NCBI GenBank assembly: GCA_001596155.1
Contig: CP014771.1
Coordinates: 124,001-188,000 of the forward strand
Direction: 5' to 3'
Length of the DNA stretch: 64,000 nt
DNA from: Hymenobacter psoromatis
GTDB taxonomy: Bacteria > Bacteroidota > Bacteroidia > Cytophagales > Hymenobacteraceae
Part shown: positions 24,739 through 33,046 of the stretch, piece by piece
How positions within the stretch are numbered: position 1 is the first letter of the stretch
How the letters are laid out: every line of letters begins with the position of its first letter
Position numbers and translations under genes: made by a program
Notes under the pieces: model-generated
Seen by the model: only the letters and a program-made list of their open reading frames with translations
Told to the model about the DNA's origin: nothing
Database searches by the model: none

Positions 24739-26049
24739 CTACTCCTTCAGCAGCTTGTCCACGGTGCGGTTGAAATGCGCCTTTTCCTCCTCGTAATACT
24801 TCCCCGTACCCGGCCCCGAAAAGCCCGTCCGAATGCTGCGTACCACGCCTTTTTTATCGAGGAAAATTGTGGTTGGGAAGCCTATGAAATTCGAGAGCTG
24901 CGGCAGCGACTTGGCCACCGAGTCTTTATCCGACACGCCGGCCACGGCCAGGTCGTAGCCGATATTAAAGCGCTCTTTCATCTTGCGCAGGCGCGGGGCG
25001 GCCTTGTTGTAGTCGGAGCTGCGCTCGTAGCCCAGGCCGATAATCTCGACGCCGCGCGCCTTATTCTGCTCGTACCAAGGCGCGAGGTAGGCAGTTTCGT
25101 CCATGCAGTTGGGGCACCACGAACCCAGGATTTGCAGCACCACTACCTTGCCCTTGTACTTGGGGTCGGTAGGGGAGATGCTGCTGCCCTGCACGATGCT
25201 CGGAAACTTGAAATTCAGCCGCGACTCGCCTTTTTTGAGGTAAGTAAGCGTGTCGGCATCGGGCAGCTTGGCCTTGGGGTCGAGGGTAGCGGTCCAGGTT
25301 TCGTGGCCACTTTTGCCAGAGTAATAATCGCCTTTAATTTTAGTGTAAACCTGGTCGTTTAGTGTGTCTGCTAAGCCCTGGTTGTTATCTGGTATGCCTG
25401 TAAATAGGAAAGCATGGCCGCCATCAAATGTACTCAGGTGCATCATTGCCCCGTCAACTTGGCCAGCCAGGTAGCGGTAATCCCCGGTAGTGGTTAAGAA
25501 CGTGCCGGTTACGTCGCTGCCCGTTTGCTTAAAAATGCCAACTGCCGGATAAGACTTGCCGGTTGCGTCTTTAAACTCCGTTTTCCATGTTCCAACGAAA
25601 GATGAGCCTTTAGTACTAGTGCTTTGGAATAATGGCTGCCCTCCCGCAGTAGCCACCAGCGGCACTCGATACGGCGTCTTGCTATCATACTTCACCCACG
25701 CGCCTTTCAACTTGTCCTTGCCAGCGGCGCGCACCACCAGCGCCGCGTCAAAGACGTGCAGCTTAATGGTGGCCGAGTCGCCAGCCGCCGAAATCTCGTC
25801 GCAGCGCAGGCGCTCCTCGCCGTTCAGGCCCTTATTAATCAGGTATACCACGGGCTTGCCAGCTTCCGTTTTCACCTCAAATAGAAATGGAATCGTCTGG
25901 CCCTGCGCGGCCAGCTCGCCGCGCCAGGGGCCGGGCGTGAGCAGCGCCGCCGCCGAAGTAGCGCCCGCGCCTCCCTGCGCCGTATCGGTAGTAGTGGATT
26001 GGCAGCCAGCCAGCAGCGCCGCGCTCAAAAGAAGGGGGTAGGCTTTCAT
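24739..26049 (-). CDS. TlpA-like thioredoxin-domain lipoprotein
   Basis: A 436-residue lipoprotein (signal MKAYPLLLSAALLAGC, Cys at 16). The first 280 residues are an unassigned beta-rich domain; the last 160 form a TlpA/ResA-type thioredoxin fold with the active site LGSWCPNCMDETAY (CPNC) and cis-Pro region FIGFPTTIFLDKKG. Such proteins reduce periplasmic cysteine pairs, for example in cytochrome c maturation or oxidative-stress defence. ATG 26049 is used since it begins the lipoprotein signal; upstream in-frame sequence is not signal-like. The gene ends in an intrinsic terminator. Confidence 0.88.
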   Translation of the reverse strand: MKAYPLLLSAALLAGCQSTTTDTAQGGAGATSAAALLTPGPWRGELAAQGQTIPFLFEVKTEAGKPVVYLINKGLNGEERLRCDEISAAGDSATIKLHVFDAALVVRAAGKDKLKGAWVKYDSKTPYRVPLVATAGGQPLFQSTSTKGSSFVGTWKTEFKDATGKSYPAVGIFKQTGSDVTGTFLTTTGDYRYLAGQVDGAMMHLSTFDGGHAFLFTGIPDNNQGLADTLNDQVYTKIKGDYYSGKSGHETWTATLDPKAKLPDADTLTYLKKGESRLNFKFPSIVQGSSISPTDPKYKGKVVVLQILGSWCPNCMDETAYLAPWYEQNKARGVEIIGLGYERSSDYNKAAPRLRKMKERFNIGYDLAVAGVSDKDSVAKSLPQLSNFIGFPTTIFLDKKGVVRSIRTGFSGPGTGKYYEEEKAHFNRTVDKLLKE

Positions 26050-26106
26050 GAAATAGCAAAGTAGAAGCCTCAAAACTAGCGCCGCCCCCATTTAGTTATT
26101 CCCTCC

Positions 26107-26152
26107 CTCTGCGTCTCTTCTGCGTAAACCTCTGCGTCTTCTGCGGTAAAAC
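26107..26152. repeat. Tandem pair of CTCTGCGTCT repeats
   Basis: Two adjacent copies of about 23 bases, CTCTGCGTCTCTTCTGCGTA... and CTCTGCGTCTTCTGCGGTAA..., lie between the divergent thioredoxin and aconitase genes. Role unknown. Confidence 0.6.
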
Positions 26153-26235
26153 CACCCGCATCAGCCTAGAACCATCCCTTATCTGGACCGGTTCTAAGTA
26201 CACGCATAAGCTACCAACTTGCCTACCGTGCGCGT

Positions 26236-26243
26236 TACTTTTG
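26236..26243 (+). promoter_or_regulatory. Putative -7 promoter element of aconitase
   Basis: TACTTTTG fits TAnnTTTG and lies 30 bases upstream of the aconitase ATG at 26274. A TTG is present 14 bases upstream, closer than the usual -33 spacing. Confidence 0.45.
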
Positions 26244-26273
26244 CGCGTAAGCTAACAACCCACTCTCCCTCCT

Positions 26274-28553
26274 ATGGCGTTTGACCTTGATATGATTCGG
26301 GCCGTGTACGCGGGCCTCGGCTCGCGCATTGAAGCGGCTCGCACGGCCGTTGGCCGCCCGCTCACGCTCACCGAAAAAATCCTCTACGCTCACCTCTACG
26401 GTGGCAAAATCGGCGAATCGTACCAGCGCGGCGTGAGCTACGTCGATTTCACCCCCGACCGCGTGGCCATGCAGGATGCCACTGCCCAGATGGCACTGCT
26501 CCAGTTCATGCAGGCCGGCAAGCCCACCGCCGCCGTGCCCAGCACCGTGCATTGTGACCACCTCATTCAGGCCCAAAACGGGGCCACCGAAGACCTGGCC
26601 CTGGCCAACGAGGAGAACCGCGAAGTCTATGATTTCCTGGCCTCGGTTTCGAATAAATACGGCATCGGCTTCTGGAAGCCCGGCGCGGGCATTATTCACC
26701 AGGTCGTGCTCGAAAACTACGCCTTCCCTGGCGGCATGATGATTGGCACCGACTCGCACACCCCCAACGCGGGCGGCCTGGGCATGATTGCCATCGGTGT
26801 AGGCGGCGCCGATGCCGTGGACGTGATGGCCGGTATGCCTTGGGAATTGAAATTCCCGAAGGTGATTGGCGTGAAGCTGACCGGCAAGATGAGCGGCTGG
26901 ACTTCGGCCAAGGACGTGATTCTGAAAGTAGCTGGTATCCTGACCGTAAAGGGCGGCACCGGTGCCATTGTGGAATATTTCGGCGAAGGCGCGGAAAGCC
27001 TGAGCTGCACCGGCAAAGGCACCATCTGCAACATGGGCGCGGAAATTGGGGCTACGACCTCAGTATTTGCCTATGACAACAAAATGGGCGACTACCTGCG
27101 CAGCACCGAGCGCGCCGGCATCGCCGACCTAGCTCAGCAGCAGTGGGGCCACCTGCGCGCCGACGATGAGGTGTACGCCAACCCCGCCAACTTCTACGAC
27201 CAGCTCATCGAAATCGACCTCAACACGCTGGAGCCCTACGTGAACGGCCCGTTCACGCCGGATGCCGCCTGGCCTATTTCGGAGTTTGCCGCCGCCGTAA
27301 AGGAGCACGGCTGGCCCGAAAAGCTGGAAGTGGGCCTCATCGGCTCATGCACCAACTCTTCGTACGAAGACATCACCCGCGCCGCCAGCATCGCCAAGCA
27401 AGCCGTTGATAAAGGCCTGCACGTAGCCGCCGAGTTCACCATCACGCCCGGCTCGGAACTGGTGCGCTACACGGTGGCCCGCGACGGCCTCCTCGACACG
27501 TTCGCCGAAATGGGGGGGGTAGTACTCGCCAACGCCTGCGGCCCGTGCATTGGCCAGTGGGCCCGCCACACCGACGACCCCAAGCGCCGTAACTCCATCA
27601 TTACGAGCTTCAACCGCAACTTTGCCAAACGCAACGATGGCAACCCCAACACGCACGCCTTCGTGGCTTCGCCCGAAATCGTGACCGCCTTCGCCATCGC
27701 CGGTAACCTCATGTTCAACCCCCTCACCGACACGCTGCCCGGCCGAAACGGCAACGTGAAGTTTGACGAGCCCGTTGGTGTCGAGTTGCCCCCGGCTGGT
27801 TTTGCGGTAGAAGACGCTGGCTTCCAGGCTCCTGCCGCCGATGGCAGCCGCGTGCAGGTGCTGGTGGATAAGAACTCGGCCCGCCTGCAGCTGCTGGAGC
27901 CCTTCAAGCCCTGGGAAGGCACCGACCTCATCGGGTTGCGCGTGCTCATCAAGGCGCTCGGCAAATGCACCACCGACCACATCAGCATGGCCGGCCCGTG
28001 GCTGAAATTCCGGGGCCACTTGGACAATATTTCCAATAACATGCTTATTGGTGCCACCAACGCCTACACTGGCGCGACCAACGCCGTGAAAGCCAGCGGC
28101 ATCCAGGGTGAGCCCTACGTGCCCGTGCCGCAGGCCGCCCGCGTGCTCAAGAGCCTGGGCATCGGCAGCATCGTCATTGGCGATGAGAACTACGGCGAAG
28201 GCAGCTCGCGCGAGCACGCCGCGATGGAGCCGCGCCACCTCGGCGTGCGCGCCGTGCTGGTGAAAAGCTTCGCCCGCATTCACGAAACCAACCTTAAGAA
28301 GCAGGGCATGCTAGGCCTCACCTTCGCTAACAAGAGCGACTACGACCTCATTGAGGAAGACGACCAAATCGACATCCTCGGCCTCACGAGCTTTGCCCCC
28401 GGCCAGCCGCTGCAAGTGCGCCTGCGCCACGCCGACGGCGACACCGACCTCATCACCGTCAACCACACCTACAACGAAGGCCAAATCGCCTGGTTCCGAG
28501 CTGGTTCGGCCCTGAATCTGATTAAGATGCAGGAGAGCGGGGTAGGCGCGTAA
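26274..28553 (+). CDS. acn: Aconitate hydratase (mitochondrial-type)
   Basis: A 759-residue TCA-cycle enzyme interconverting citrate and isocitrate with a [4Fe-4S] cluster. Cluster Cys residues are seen in [12 protein letters not shown] and in [11 protein letters not shown] (two Cys). Other conserved parts are [15 protein letters not shown], the swivel-domain [20 protein letters not shown] and the [19 protein letters not shown] block, all of the mitochondrial-type AcnA subgroup rather than AcnB. The gene is monocistronic and ends in an intrinsic terminator whose sequence recurs 0.8 kb downstream. Confidence 0.96.
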   Translation: MAFDLDMIRAVYAGLGSRIEAARTAVGRPLTLTEKILYAHLYGGKIGESYQRGVSYVDFTPDRVAMQDATAQMALLQFMQAGKPTAAVPSTVHCDHLIQAQNGATEDLALANEENREVYDFLASVSNKYGIGFWKPGAGIIHQVVLENYAFPGGMMIGTDSHTPNAGGLGMIAIGVGGADAVDVMAGMPWELKFPKVIGVKLTGKMSGWTSAKDVILKVAGILTVKGGTGAIVEYFGEGAESLSCTGKGTICNMGAEIGATTSVFAYDNKMGDYLRSTERAGIADLAQQQWGHLRADDEVYANPANFYDQLIEIDLNTLEPYVNGPFTPDAAWPISEFAAAVKEHGWPEKLEVGLIGSCTNSSYEDITRAASIAKQAVDKGLHVAAEFTITPGSELVRYTVARDGLLDTFAEMGGVVLANACGPCIGQWARHTDDPKRRNSIITSFNRNFAKRNDGNPNTHAFVASPEIVTAFAIAGNLMFNPLTDTLPGRNGNVKFDEPVGVELPPAGFAVEDAGFQAPAADGSRVQVLVDKNSARLQLLEPFKPWEGTDLIGLRVLIKALGKCTTDHISMAGPWLKFRGHLDNISNNMLIGATNAYTGATNAVKASGIQGEPYVPVPQAARVLKSLGIGSIVIGDENYGEGSSREHAAMEPRHLGVRAVLVKSFARIHETNLKKQGMLGLTFANKSDYDLIEEDDQIDILGLTSFAPGQPLQVRLRHADGDTDLITVNHTYNEGQIAWFRAGSALNLIKMQESGVGA

Positions 28554-28576
28554 GCGACTGGTTTGCTGCGTAATTT

Positions 28577-28614
28577 AACGGCCGCCTCGGGAAACTGGGG
28601 CGGCTGTTTTTTGG
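28577..28614 (+). terminator. Aconitase terminator, first copy of a duplicated terminator
   Basis: AACGGCCGCCTCGGGAAACT and GGGGCGGCTGTTTTTT form a GC stem plus T6 run, 24 bases after the aconitase stop. Nearly the same 37 bases recur at 29389-29425, flanking a low-GC two-gene block. Confidence 0.9.
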
Positions 28615-28622
28615 TATATTTG
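28615..28622 (+). promoter_or_regulatory. Putative -7 element almost touching a start codon
   Basis: TATATTTG matches TAnnTTTG, and only four bases separate it from the ATG at 28627. If used, the transcript would begin at or within the start codon, that is leaderless. Confidence 0.45.
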
Positions 28623-28626
28623 GGGT

Positions 28627-29163
28627 ATGAAATCTGCTAGTCTTTTGCTTACTGCCATTGAAATTGATAAACTGACTAATTCAATTGAAAATGCGGTAAC
28701 GGGCAACGTTTTCGAAACAGATATATTGCCAGTGTCAGCTGTTGACTTGAAGATAATTACCAAAAAAAATGGCTGGCTCTTCGACTGGCGAAAAGAAGCC
28801 AGACAATTAACGCACAAAGTATTCAAGCTAACGATTGCTGGTAATCCTGCCATCGTACAAGGACTAGTGAGCCTGGAAGTAAAATCAGACCACCTCTATC
28901 TGCATCTAGTTGAAAGCGCTCCATTCAACCGAGGCAAGCAGAAGATATACATTGGAGTACCCGGCAATCTATTCGCGTTTGCTTGTAAATTGTCTTTCCA
29001 GCATGGGCACGAAGGGAACGTAGCATTTGTTTCTAAAACCCAGCTTATCACCCATTATTCCGAAAGCTTGGGTGCCATTCATTTTGGCGGGCACTTGATG
29101 ATACTTGATACAGTAGCAGCCAGAAAGCTTATCGTCAGATACTTCAAAGATTTTCAGCCATGA
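28627..29163 (+). CDS. Unknown protein in a low-GC cassette
   Basis: A 178-residue soluble protein that I cannot assign with confidence. The middle and C-terminal parts (GLVSLEVKSDHLYLHLVESA, GVPGNLFAFACKLSFQHGHE, VAFVSKTQLITHYSESLGA, HFGGHLMILDTVAARKLI) have the strand-helix rhythm of a GNAT acyltransferase, without a clear acetyl-CoA loop. Its GC content and codon use are far lower than those of aconitase. It overlaps the next gene by four bases (ATGA), so the two are a coupled unit. Confidence 0.6.
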   Translation: MKSASLLLTAIEIDKLTNSIENAVTGNVFETDILPVSAVDLKIITKKNGWLFDWRKEARQLTHKVFKLTIAGNPAIVQGLVSLEVKSDHLYLHLVESAPFNRGKQKIYIGVPGNLFAFACKLSFQHGHEGNVAFVSKTQLITHYSESLGAIHFGGHLMILDTVAARKLIVRYFKDFQP

Positions 29164-29363
29164 ACAAAGACCTGATTGAACTTGATGTGGACCTCATCGG
29201 CAGCCAAGACCCCGCTCTGCAACCCACAGCCGAAGAGTTTGCTGCCTTGAGCGCCTACCTGCGTGAGCGGCGTCTCCACAATGAAGCTATTGTAGAAGCC
29301 TTTCGCCAAGCTGAAGAAGCTGGGCGAGAATTTTTGTTGCAAGCGGCTGGGCAAGCCGCATAG
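29160..29363 (+). CDS. Small acidic helical protein coupled to the preceding gene
   Basis: A 67-residue protein starting MNKDLIELDVDLIGSQDPAL with a predicted helical remainder (AEEFAALSAYLRERRLHNEA, AFRQAEEAGREFLLQAAGQ). The ATGA overlap with the upstream gene and its small acidic character resemble antitoxin or immunity-type partners, but no family is recognised. It is followed after 25 bases by the second copy of the aconitase-type terminator. Confidence 0.6.
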   Translation: MNKDLIELDVDLIGSQDPALQPTAEEFAALSAYLRERRLHNEAIVEAFRQAEEAGREFLLQAAGQAA

Positions 29364-29388
29364 GAAGTTACTTGCTACCTGTTACGAG

Positions 29389-29425
29389 AACGGCCGCCTC
29401 GGGAAACCGGGGCGGCCGTTTTTGC
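29389..29425 (+). terminator. Second copy of the duplicated terminator
   Basis: AACGGCCGCCTCGGGAAACC and GGGGCGGCCGTTTTTG form a perfect GC stem with T5. It differs from the copy at 28577 at two compensating-type positions and in T-run length. Confidence 0.9.
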
Positions 29426-29435
29426 TTATAAAGAA

Positions 29436-29944
29436 ATGTCAATGAAATACATTGTTCTACTCTTTTCTTTTTTTACCTTCGGCCCTGTCAAGGTCAGGAT
29501 TATGCGCATTGGGACAAAAAATATCTTCCGAAAAGCTACCGGAAATTAATTGCGGAAGAAAACGCGTATTTAATTCAGGTAAAAAAGACTGAAAAGCCAT
29601 CGCACGATTATTACAGATTCGATACCTATCGAATGCGTGGGAAGTTTATAGGTAAGGAACAACTTATTGACCCCGTTATAATGCAGTCGATGAAAATTGT
29701 ATATTGGGCATTTCCTGGCAGTTTACCAAAGCCAGCACAGTTGGATGGATTGATAAAAAAAGAATTCCTTTTTAATGTGGAAGGGGTTGAGGTATGGATG
29801 CCAATTGAGAAAATGCTTGAGACGCATATGCGCCAAGAAGTTAAAGTAGGCGAGGATGTAACGCTTTATTGTTTGTTCTTGAACGACCACCGTCTGAATC
29901 ATAAGCTTTATAATAACTTGATGATATCTGAATTTAGAAAATAG
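29436..29944 (+). pseudogene. Secreted protein gene with a frameshift near the signal peptide
   Basis: The ATG at 29436 or 29442 starts a convincing signal peptide (MKYIVLLFSFFTFG), but that frame ends at 29545 or so. From about 29489 a different frame is open to the stop at 29944, with GQDYAHWDKKYLPKSYRKL, then FNVEGVEVWMPIEKMLE and VTLYCLFLNDHRLNHKLYNN. One inserted base near the T7 or the GGCCCTGTCAAGG stretch would join them into a protein of about 168 residues. It may be a real lesion or a base-calling error. GC is low, as in the preceding cassette. Function unknown. Confidence 0.65.
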
Positions 29945-30014
29945 AGTTACTGCTGGCACGAGCTATGCTGCGCTAAATTCTTGCCAAGTAATAGCTGGTT
30001 TCTCCTGAAAATTA

Positions 30015-30950
30015 ATGCACCTAATTACTCGCCCCGCCCTACCCCTCGCCGGATTCCTCATCACGCTACTCGGGGCCATCTTGTTCTCCACCAAAGCCAT
30101 ATTCGTTAAATTAGCTTTCGGCGCGACGCACACCGATGCGCTGACGCTGCTCACGCTGCGAATGGTATTTGCGCTGCCTTTTTATGCGACGGTGGCCGTT
30201 GTTGTTTCGACTAAAAGGACAAATGTGCGCCTGACGCGCCCGCAGTGGGTGCTGGTAATTTTATTGGGAATGCTGGGTTATTACGTAAGCAGCCTGCTCG
30301 ATTTTATTGGGTTGCAATACGTGTCGGCGGGGCTGGAGCGGCTGCTGTTATTTCTGTATCCCAGCTTCGTGGTTTTTATTAATGCGATTGTTTTTAAGCA
30401 GCGCATTACGTCCATTCAAAAATGGGCGCTGCTGCTTACGTATCTCGGAATTGCTATTGCCTACGCGGGCGAATTGACGATTGACACGAGCCGGCAGGGG
30501 TTGTATTGGGGCAGCTTTTTGATATTTCTGTGCGCCATTACCTATTCGATGTACATAGCGGGCAGCGGGAAATTAATTCCGTTGGTTGGTGCCAATAAAT
30601 TCACGGCCTACGCGATGCTGGCCGCTACGGCGGGCATTTTTGCGCATTTTGCCTTGGCCGGTAATAGTCAGCTTTTGGTGGCGGGGAAAGGCCTGTGGCG
30701 TTACGGGCTGCTCCTGGCCGTGTTTTCGACCGTGCTACCCTCCTTTTTGATATCGCAGGGGCTGAAACGAATTGGGTCGAATAACGTGGCTATTGTCAGC
30801 GGCATCGGGCCGATTTCGACGATTGCGCAGGCGCATTTCTTTTTGCGCGAGCCGATTTTTGCGGCCCAGATTGGCGGAACCGTTTTGGTGGTGTGCGGGG
30901 TGCTGCTACTGAGCTGGAAAAGGTCGGCCGTGGCGGTGGCAGCCGCTTGA
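30015..30950 (+). CDS. DMT/EamA-family transporter
   Basis: A 311-residue membrane protein with ten predicted helices in two EamA repeats, starting FLITLLGAILFSTKAIFVKL, with the first repeat ending in LLFLYPSFVVFINAIVF and the second in VAIVSGIGPISTIAQAHFFL followed by LREPIFAAQIGGTVLVVCGV. This is the drug/metabolite transporter superfamily (RhaT/YdcZ/EamA). The transported compound cannot be inferred. It is monocistronic with a family-1 repeat after its stop. Confidence 0.88.
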   Translation: MHLITRPALPLAGFLITLLGAILFSTKAIFVKLAFGATHTDALTLLTLRMVFALPFYATVAVVVSTKRTNVRLTRPQWVLVILLGMLGYYVSSLLDFIGLQYVSAGLERLLLFLYPSFVVFINAIVFKQRITSIQKWALLLTYLGIAIAYAGELTIDTSRQGLYWGSFLIFLCAITYSMYIAGSGKLIPLVGANKFTAYAMLAATAGIFAHFALAGNSQLLVAGKGLWRYGLLLAVFSTVLPSFLISQGLKRIGSNNVAIVSGIGPISTIAQAHFFLREPIFAAQIGGTVLVVCGVLLLSWKRSAVAVAAA

Positions 30951-30971
30951 TGGCTTATGGCAGCTGTTTAG

Positions 30972-31090
30972 AAAGCCGTTAGAACGTCATTCCGAGCTTG
31001 CCGAGGAATCTCGCGTGTTTTGTTGTAACGATACCCAAGCGAGGCGAGCGAGATTCCTCGGCAAGCTCGGAATGACGTTCTAACGGCTTT
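30972..31090. repeat. Family-1 inverted repeat (copy 5)
   Basis: AAAGCCGTTAGAACGTCATT with CCGAGCTTGCCGAGGAATCT pairs perfectly with its complement ending AACGGCTTT at 31090. It carries longer arms than other copies, and the left flank GCTGTTTAGAAA also occurs beside the copy at 34459. The rest of this 277-base gap holds no gene. Confidence 0.92.
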
Positions 31091-31227
31091 TCCTACTTCC
31101 TAAAAATAGCTTCTGGTAGGAGTAGCTGGTGAAATTATTCCGTAAGCTGTTTTTCGCGGCTATTCGTGCAACCCGCAACGGTTTTTGGAGTTAGCAAAAT
31201 AGCACACTTTGGCATTCCCTACCCCCC

Positions 31228-32223
31228 ATGAATCACCGCGCTCTCGGCAAAACCGGCTTCTCCATCTCTGAAATCAGCCTCGGCACCTGGCAGGTGGGCG
31301 GCAAGTGGGGCGAGCCCTTCGACCCCGCTAACGCCGACCGAATTTTGAACGCCGCCGTGGACGCGGGCATCAATTTCATCGACACCGCCGACGTGTACGG
31401 TGATGGCGACGGCGAGAGCGAAAAGGCGGTGGGCCGCCTCGTGCGCAGCCGCTCCGGCGAACGCATCTACGTGGCCACCAAGTGCGGCCGGCGCTTGCAG
31501 CCGCACACCAATGAGGCCTACCAGCCAGCCGCCCTGCGCGGCTTCGTGGAAGACAGCCTGCGCAACATGCAGCTCGAAACCCTCGACCTGGTGCAGCTGC
31601 ACTGCCCGCCCACCGACGTGTACTACCGCCCCGAGATTTTTGAGCTGTTTGACCGGCTCAAGGATGAAGGCAAAATCCTGAACCTGGGCGTGAGCGTGGA
31701 GAAGGTGGAAGAAGGCCTCAAGGCCATCGAATTCCCGAACGTGACCACGCTGCAAGTGATTTTCAACATATTCCGGCAGCGGCCGGCCGAGCTGCTGTTT
31801 AAGGAAGCCGCCCGGCGCGACGTGGGCCTGATTGTGCGGGTGCCGCTGGCCAGTGGCTTGCTCACGGGCAAGTTTTCGGCCCAAACCACCTTCGCGCCCG
31901 ACGACCACCGCAACTTCAACCGCAACGGCGAGGCCTTTGACAAGGGCGAAACTTTCGCGGGCGTAGATTACAACACCGGCCTGGCAGCGGTGGAGGAGTT
32001 GAAAAAGCTGTTCCCTGGCCAGCCGCAGCTGGCCCCGCTGGCCCTGCGCTGGATACTGATGTTTCCGGAAGTAAGCTGCATCATTCCCGGTTCCTCCAAG
32101 CCTGAGCAGCTGCTTTCTAACCTGAAAACGGAAGAGCTGCTGCCCCTGACGCCGGAGCAGATGAGCGCCGTGCGCGACATCTACGACCGCCTGATTGGGC
32201 CGCAGGTGCAGCAGCGATGGTAG
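31228..32223 (+). CDS. Aldo/keto reductase
   Basis: A 331-residue NADPH-dependent aldo/keto reductase with a TIM-barrel. The catalytic Asp and Tyr are in INFIDTADVYGDGDGESEKA, the Lys in VATKCGRRL and the His in LDLVQLHCPP. The cofactor end has IIPGSSKPEQLLSNL, typical of the AKR11/YajO-like group. The substrate is unknown. It is followed by the methyltransferase gene after 97 bases, with an independent promoter, so an operon is not implied. Confidence 0.93.
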   Translation: MNHRALGKTGFSISEISLGTWQVGGKWGEPFDPANADRILNAAVDAGINFIDTADVYGDGDGESEKAVGRLVRSRSGERIYVATKCGRRLQPHTNEAYQPAALRGFVEDSLRNMQLETLDLVQLHCPPTDVYYRPEIFELFDRLKDEGKILNLGVSVEKVEEGLKAIEFPNVTTLQVIFNIFRQRPAELLFKEAARRDVGLIVRVPLASGLLTGKFSAQTTFAPDDHRNFNRNGEAFDKGETFAGVDYNTGLAAVEELKKLFPGQPQLAPLALRWILMFPEVSCIIPGSSKPEQLLSNLKTEELLPLTPEQMSAVRDIYDRLIGPQVQQRW

Positions 32224-32277
32224 GCTAGGGGCTCGGGCGGCCCTACCCCCCGCCGCGCGGGCAAAACCGCCGCTGCC

Positions 32278-32285
32278 TATATTTG
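32278..32285 (+). promoter_or_regulatory. Putative -7 promoter element of the methyltransferase gene
   Basis: TATATTTG matches TAnnTTTG 35 bases upstream of the ATG at 32321. Confidence 0.5.
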
Positions 32286-32320
32286 CCGGTCCCACTTTAG
32301 CCAGAGGTTACCCCATCCGC

Positions 32321-33046
32321 ATGGATTTAAAAGAGCTTGAAAACGGCGTAAACCCCGACGTGCACTGGTATTACCAGAGCAAAAAACTGCCGCTGCTGCG
32401 CGCCGCGCAGCGGGCGCTGGCCGGCGGCAAGCCGCTGACCATCGTAGATATTGGCTCGGGCTCGGGCTTCTTCGCGCTGGAGCTGGAGAAGAAATACGGC
32501 GCGCAGATTGCCAAAGTTTACTTGGTCGATACGGGCTATTCGGAGGCAGAAATGGCCCCGACGCGCGGGGCCAAGGTGGAAAAAGTACACGCTATTCCGG
32601 CGCGCATCGAGAACGGCCTGGTAGTGCTGATGGACGTGCTGGAGCACCTCGAAAGCGACTTGCAGATGCTGCAAAGCGTGAAGGCGGCGTGCGTGGGCGA
32701 CAATAATTCCTTCTTTATCACGGTGCCGGCGTTTCAGTCGCTCTGGAGCGGGCACGACGTGTTTCTGGGTCACTACCGGCGCTACCGGATTGTGATGCTG
32801 CGCGACGTGCTGCGGCAGGCCGGCTTCCGCAAAATCAATAACTACTACCTCTACGGGGCGCTTTTCCCGCTGGTGTGGTCGGTGCGCCAGCTTAGCAACC
32901 TGCGCAAAAAGGAGGCGGCTTCCAATATGCGACCGCTCAATGCGCTTGTTAATAAAATACTGCTGGCCCTCAACTCCTTGGAGATGAAAATCGCGTCGGC
33001 CAATAAATTCTTTGGTGTGACCTGCGTCGGCGAAGGCAAAATCTAA
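32321..33046 (+). CDS. Class I SAM-dependent methyltransferase
   Basis: A 241-residue methyltransferase: motif I IVDIGSGSGFFALELEKKYG, a motif-IV-like VVLMDVLEHLESDLQM, then FITVPAFQSLWSGHDVFLGH with HYRRYRI, a combination common in small-molecule or glycan methyltransferases of polysaccharide clusters. No neighbouring glycan genes are present. ATG 32321 is preferred to an upstream in-frame start that overlaps the aldo/keto reductase. The stop codon forms the first bases of a perfect hairpin. Confidence 0.85.
   Translation: MDLKELENGVNPDVHWYYQSKKLPLLRAAQRALAGGKPLTIVDIGSGSGFFALELEKKYGAQIAKVYLVDTGYSEAEMAPTRGAKVEKVHAIPARIENGLVVLMDVLEHLESDLQMLQSVKAACVGDNNSFFITVPAFQSLWSGHDVFLGHYRRYRIVMLRDVLRQAGFRKINNYYLYGALFPLVWSVRQLSNLRKKEAASNMRPLNALVNKILLALNSLEMKIASANKFFGVTCVGEGKI

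Noticed and set aside
28627..29363. Calling the low-GC pair a proven toxin-antitoxin system
   Set aside because: Layout fits, but neither protein shows a recognised toxin or antitoxin family, so it is left as unknown.
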